Origin: Pelobates cultripes
Lineage: Eukaryota > Chordata > Amphibia > Anura > Pelobatidae
Assembly: GCA_933207985.1 (NCBI GenBank)
Contig: OW240915.1
Coordinates: 117,429,173-117,493,172 of the forward strand
DNA length: 64,000 nt
Reading direction: 5' to 3'
Shown: one piece after another, positions 62,515-64,000 of the stretch
Layout: each line of letters begins with the position of its first letter
Position numbering within the stretch: position 1 is the stretch's first letter
Program-made: the position numbers and the translations under genes
The notes under the pieces: model-generated
Seen by the model: the letters and a program-made list of their open reading frames with translations, nothing else
What the model was told of the DNA's origin: nothing
Databases searched by the model: none

Positions 62515-63680
62515 ATGTCACAAACTCCTGATATCCCTGAGGAACTTTCACTACCCAGCACACCCTGTAGGCCTGGTACCCCTGTTCCTGATACAGATGT
62601 GAATAGCCCTTCGTCCCTTAAATCATGGTCCATCCCACGTCTCACAGCAGAACTCAGAAGACGCCGCATCCCTTTCCCAGCTACTGCTAGGAAGGCGGAG
62701 TTGTTTAGATTACTGAACACTATCAGCGACAACTCAGAGGCAGGGAAAGGCCCTAGTGGGACTCAATTACCAGCTTTCCATGCCATGATGACTTCTCTAA
62801 TGGCATCCATTGGCACAATTAGTGACAGGCTGGATAAACTGGAGGCTGTTGGTGCTAATCAGTCCACTGCCAATACTATGGTTATCAGTCATCCTCTCAC
62901 TAATACTATGTCGGGTAATTCCTTTGAATCTATGGCGGTTATAGAATCAATTAATCCCTCGCATATGGTCCCATCTCACCTTAAAAAGGACATTCTGGAA
63001 GGCAAGGACGTTAACCTGGTCTCATTGCTCATTGCCTCCCAGGATGTCCTAGAGAACAGGACCTTTGTATACAGGGATATATTTTAGTTGTACTAAGGGC
63101 TAGAGACGCCCGGCGGAATAAGAAATTGTCCATCCCTGAATTTGTGCTGAGGTTTGGGATTTATAGAGATGTCTACTGCTCAGTTTACCCTGAGAAAAGA
63201 GCAGAGTTGGATGCATACATGCACAAGATGGTGGATCTGGGGCCAAAATATGGTGGTACCGCTTTTTACAATTACCACCGTTCCTTTTCTGCAAAGGTGG
63301 CTGTGGCTCTGGCTCTGTTCAATTTAAGCATAAATTGGAACAAATTGGACACTGAGCTATTCTGCAGGCACTTTGCAGGCCTCAGGCCCCCAGCTTGTGT
63401 AGTGTGTGCATCAGCAACGCATAGCACCAATTTCTGCCCAAATTCGGCAGAAATTTAACAAAACCAACCGGCTTCTAACTTCCCAAGACCTATTAGAGGA
63501 TTAAAAGACAAACTGGGCAGGGATATTGTATTTTTAGGCAAATCCCAAGTTTGTAATAATTGTGGTTTCAGCTCTTGCAGATTAATGCATGTATGTTCAC
63601 ACTGTTTCAGGGCCCATTCCAAGACAATGTGCCCAAATAAAGCATTTCCTGAACCATATCTCACATGCGTGAACCTCAGA
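62515..63680 (+). pseudogene. Ngaro2 gag, SAP-like domain and zinc knuckles, frameshifted
   Basis: The ATG at 62515 opens 190 codons: a Pro/Ser-rich head, then the SAP-like block (SWSIPRLTAELRRRRIPFP, TARKAELFRLL), a coiled coil and ILEGKDVNLVSLLIASQDV. A frameshift near 63085 leads to 63126-63458 (FVLRFGIYRDVYCSVYPEK, YHRSFSAKVAVALALFNLS, ELFCRHFAGLRPPAC and knuckle CVVCASATHSTNFC). A stop at 63456-63458 is followed by the second knuckle CSHCFRAHSKTMC near 63595-63635. Clearly homologous to the Ngaro1 gag at 56114-57272. Confidence 0.82.
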
Positions 63681-63785
63681 TTATTCACCACTTTGTTACA
63701 ACTACACCCATCACGCCATTTCAGTAACTACCTTATAACGTGACTGACTGAGGGATTTCACACCGGGTTGATACATTTACCTACA

Positions 63786-64000
63786 GAACAATGAGTAAGC
63801 GCTAAATAACACAAATTAGCAGCAACCCTATAAAGGAATCTCTCAAGAACCCTTAGGATAAAACACAAAAAAGTAAAAAATACAAGAAAGGGATGCGCTT
63901 GGATAAAACTTTGAATGATACTAAAAGTCCAGGTAAAGTCAGTGGATAAAAAGAGAGAAAGTCTTATCTGGCAATGTCCGTGATACTTGGTCCGAAACAG
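63786..64000. other. Unassigned right edge, possible Penelope tail
   Basis: Ngaro2 homology stops near 63785. The next bases, GAGTAAGCGCTAAATAACAC, recall the AGCGCT(G)AA motif of Penelope tails at 20627 and 50910. Too short to classify before the window ends. Confidence 0.35.

Larger units (their letters stand above)
61045..63785 (+). mobile_element. Ngaro-type element 5' part (Ngaro2)
   Basis: Starts after a TA tract (61023-61047) with GCTTGGCCTGTAGTTGTGGG, the left terminal repeat, followed by a 1.4-kb 5' UTR and a gag frame (62515). The body stops near 63785, early in the RT. The same 5' region occurs inverted at 13335-14397 + 6106-6225. Confidence 0.85.

Overview
The window looks like gene-free, transposon-dense vertebrate DNA. 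The mix of element types (L1/Tx1-clade LINEs, Penelope-like elements, DIRS and Ngaro tyrosine-recombinase retrotransposons, simple endogenous retroviruses, Tc1-like transposons, piggyBac-like palindromic elements and long TA microsatellites) fits an amphibian, most likely a frog. That host assignment is inference. I found no host exon, tRNA, rRNA or CRISPR. There is one 100-base assembly gap (37473-37572).

Layout. 1-4487: 3' part of an L1/Tx1 LINE (+) with poly(A). 5107-5943: C-terminal Penelope fragment (PLE4, -). 6106-14397: the 5' part of a Ngaro-type element (-), split by a complete but decayed endogenous retrovirus (ERV1, 6226-13334, -) with a 4-bp target duplication. 14996-15170: LINE reverse-transcriptase scrap. 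15172 to about 19230: piggyBac-like palindromic element split by a 5'-truncated Tx1-like LINE (16446-18977, -) with a 15-bp target duplication. 20722-32899: Penelope element PLE1 (-) with 1.9-kb inverted arms; its right arm is split by an apparently intact DIRS element (27090-32572, -). 32900-36599: 5' LTR, leader and truncated gag of a second retrovirus (ERV2, -). 37573-39180: two Tc1-like relics. 39928-44733: decayed DIRS (+). 45012-54463: Penelope element PLE3 (+), split by PLE2 (46895-50932, +) with a 15-bp target duplication. 54518-55729: three tandem copies of a 407-bp unit, each carrying a hammerhead ribozyme. 55925-60182: decayed Ngaro (+) with split direct repeats. 60271-60999: second piggyBac-like palindrome. 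61045-63785: 5' part of another Ngaro (+).

How the parts relate. Each autonomous class carries its own replication set: endonuclease plus reverse transcriptase (LINE); ORF1 plus reverse transcriptase/GIY-YIG endonuclease plus terminal hammerhead ribozymes (Penelope); gag plus RT/RNase H plus tyrosine recombinase (DIRS, Ngaro). The strongest discoveries are the retrozyme-like hammerhead array, the hammerheads in the Penelope terminal repeats, and an upstream ORF1 that two distinct Penelope families share and overlap with the RT frame. The DIRS at 27090-32572 is the only element whose complete coding set looks undamaged. Four clear nestings (Ngaro<ERV1, piggyBac<LINE, PLE1<DIRS, PLE3<PLE2) give a relative insertion history.
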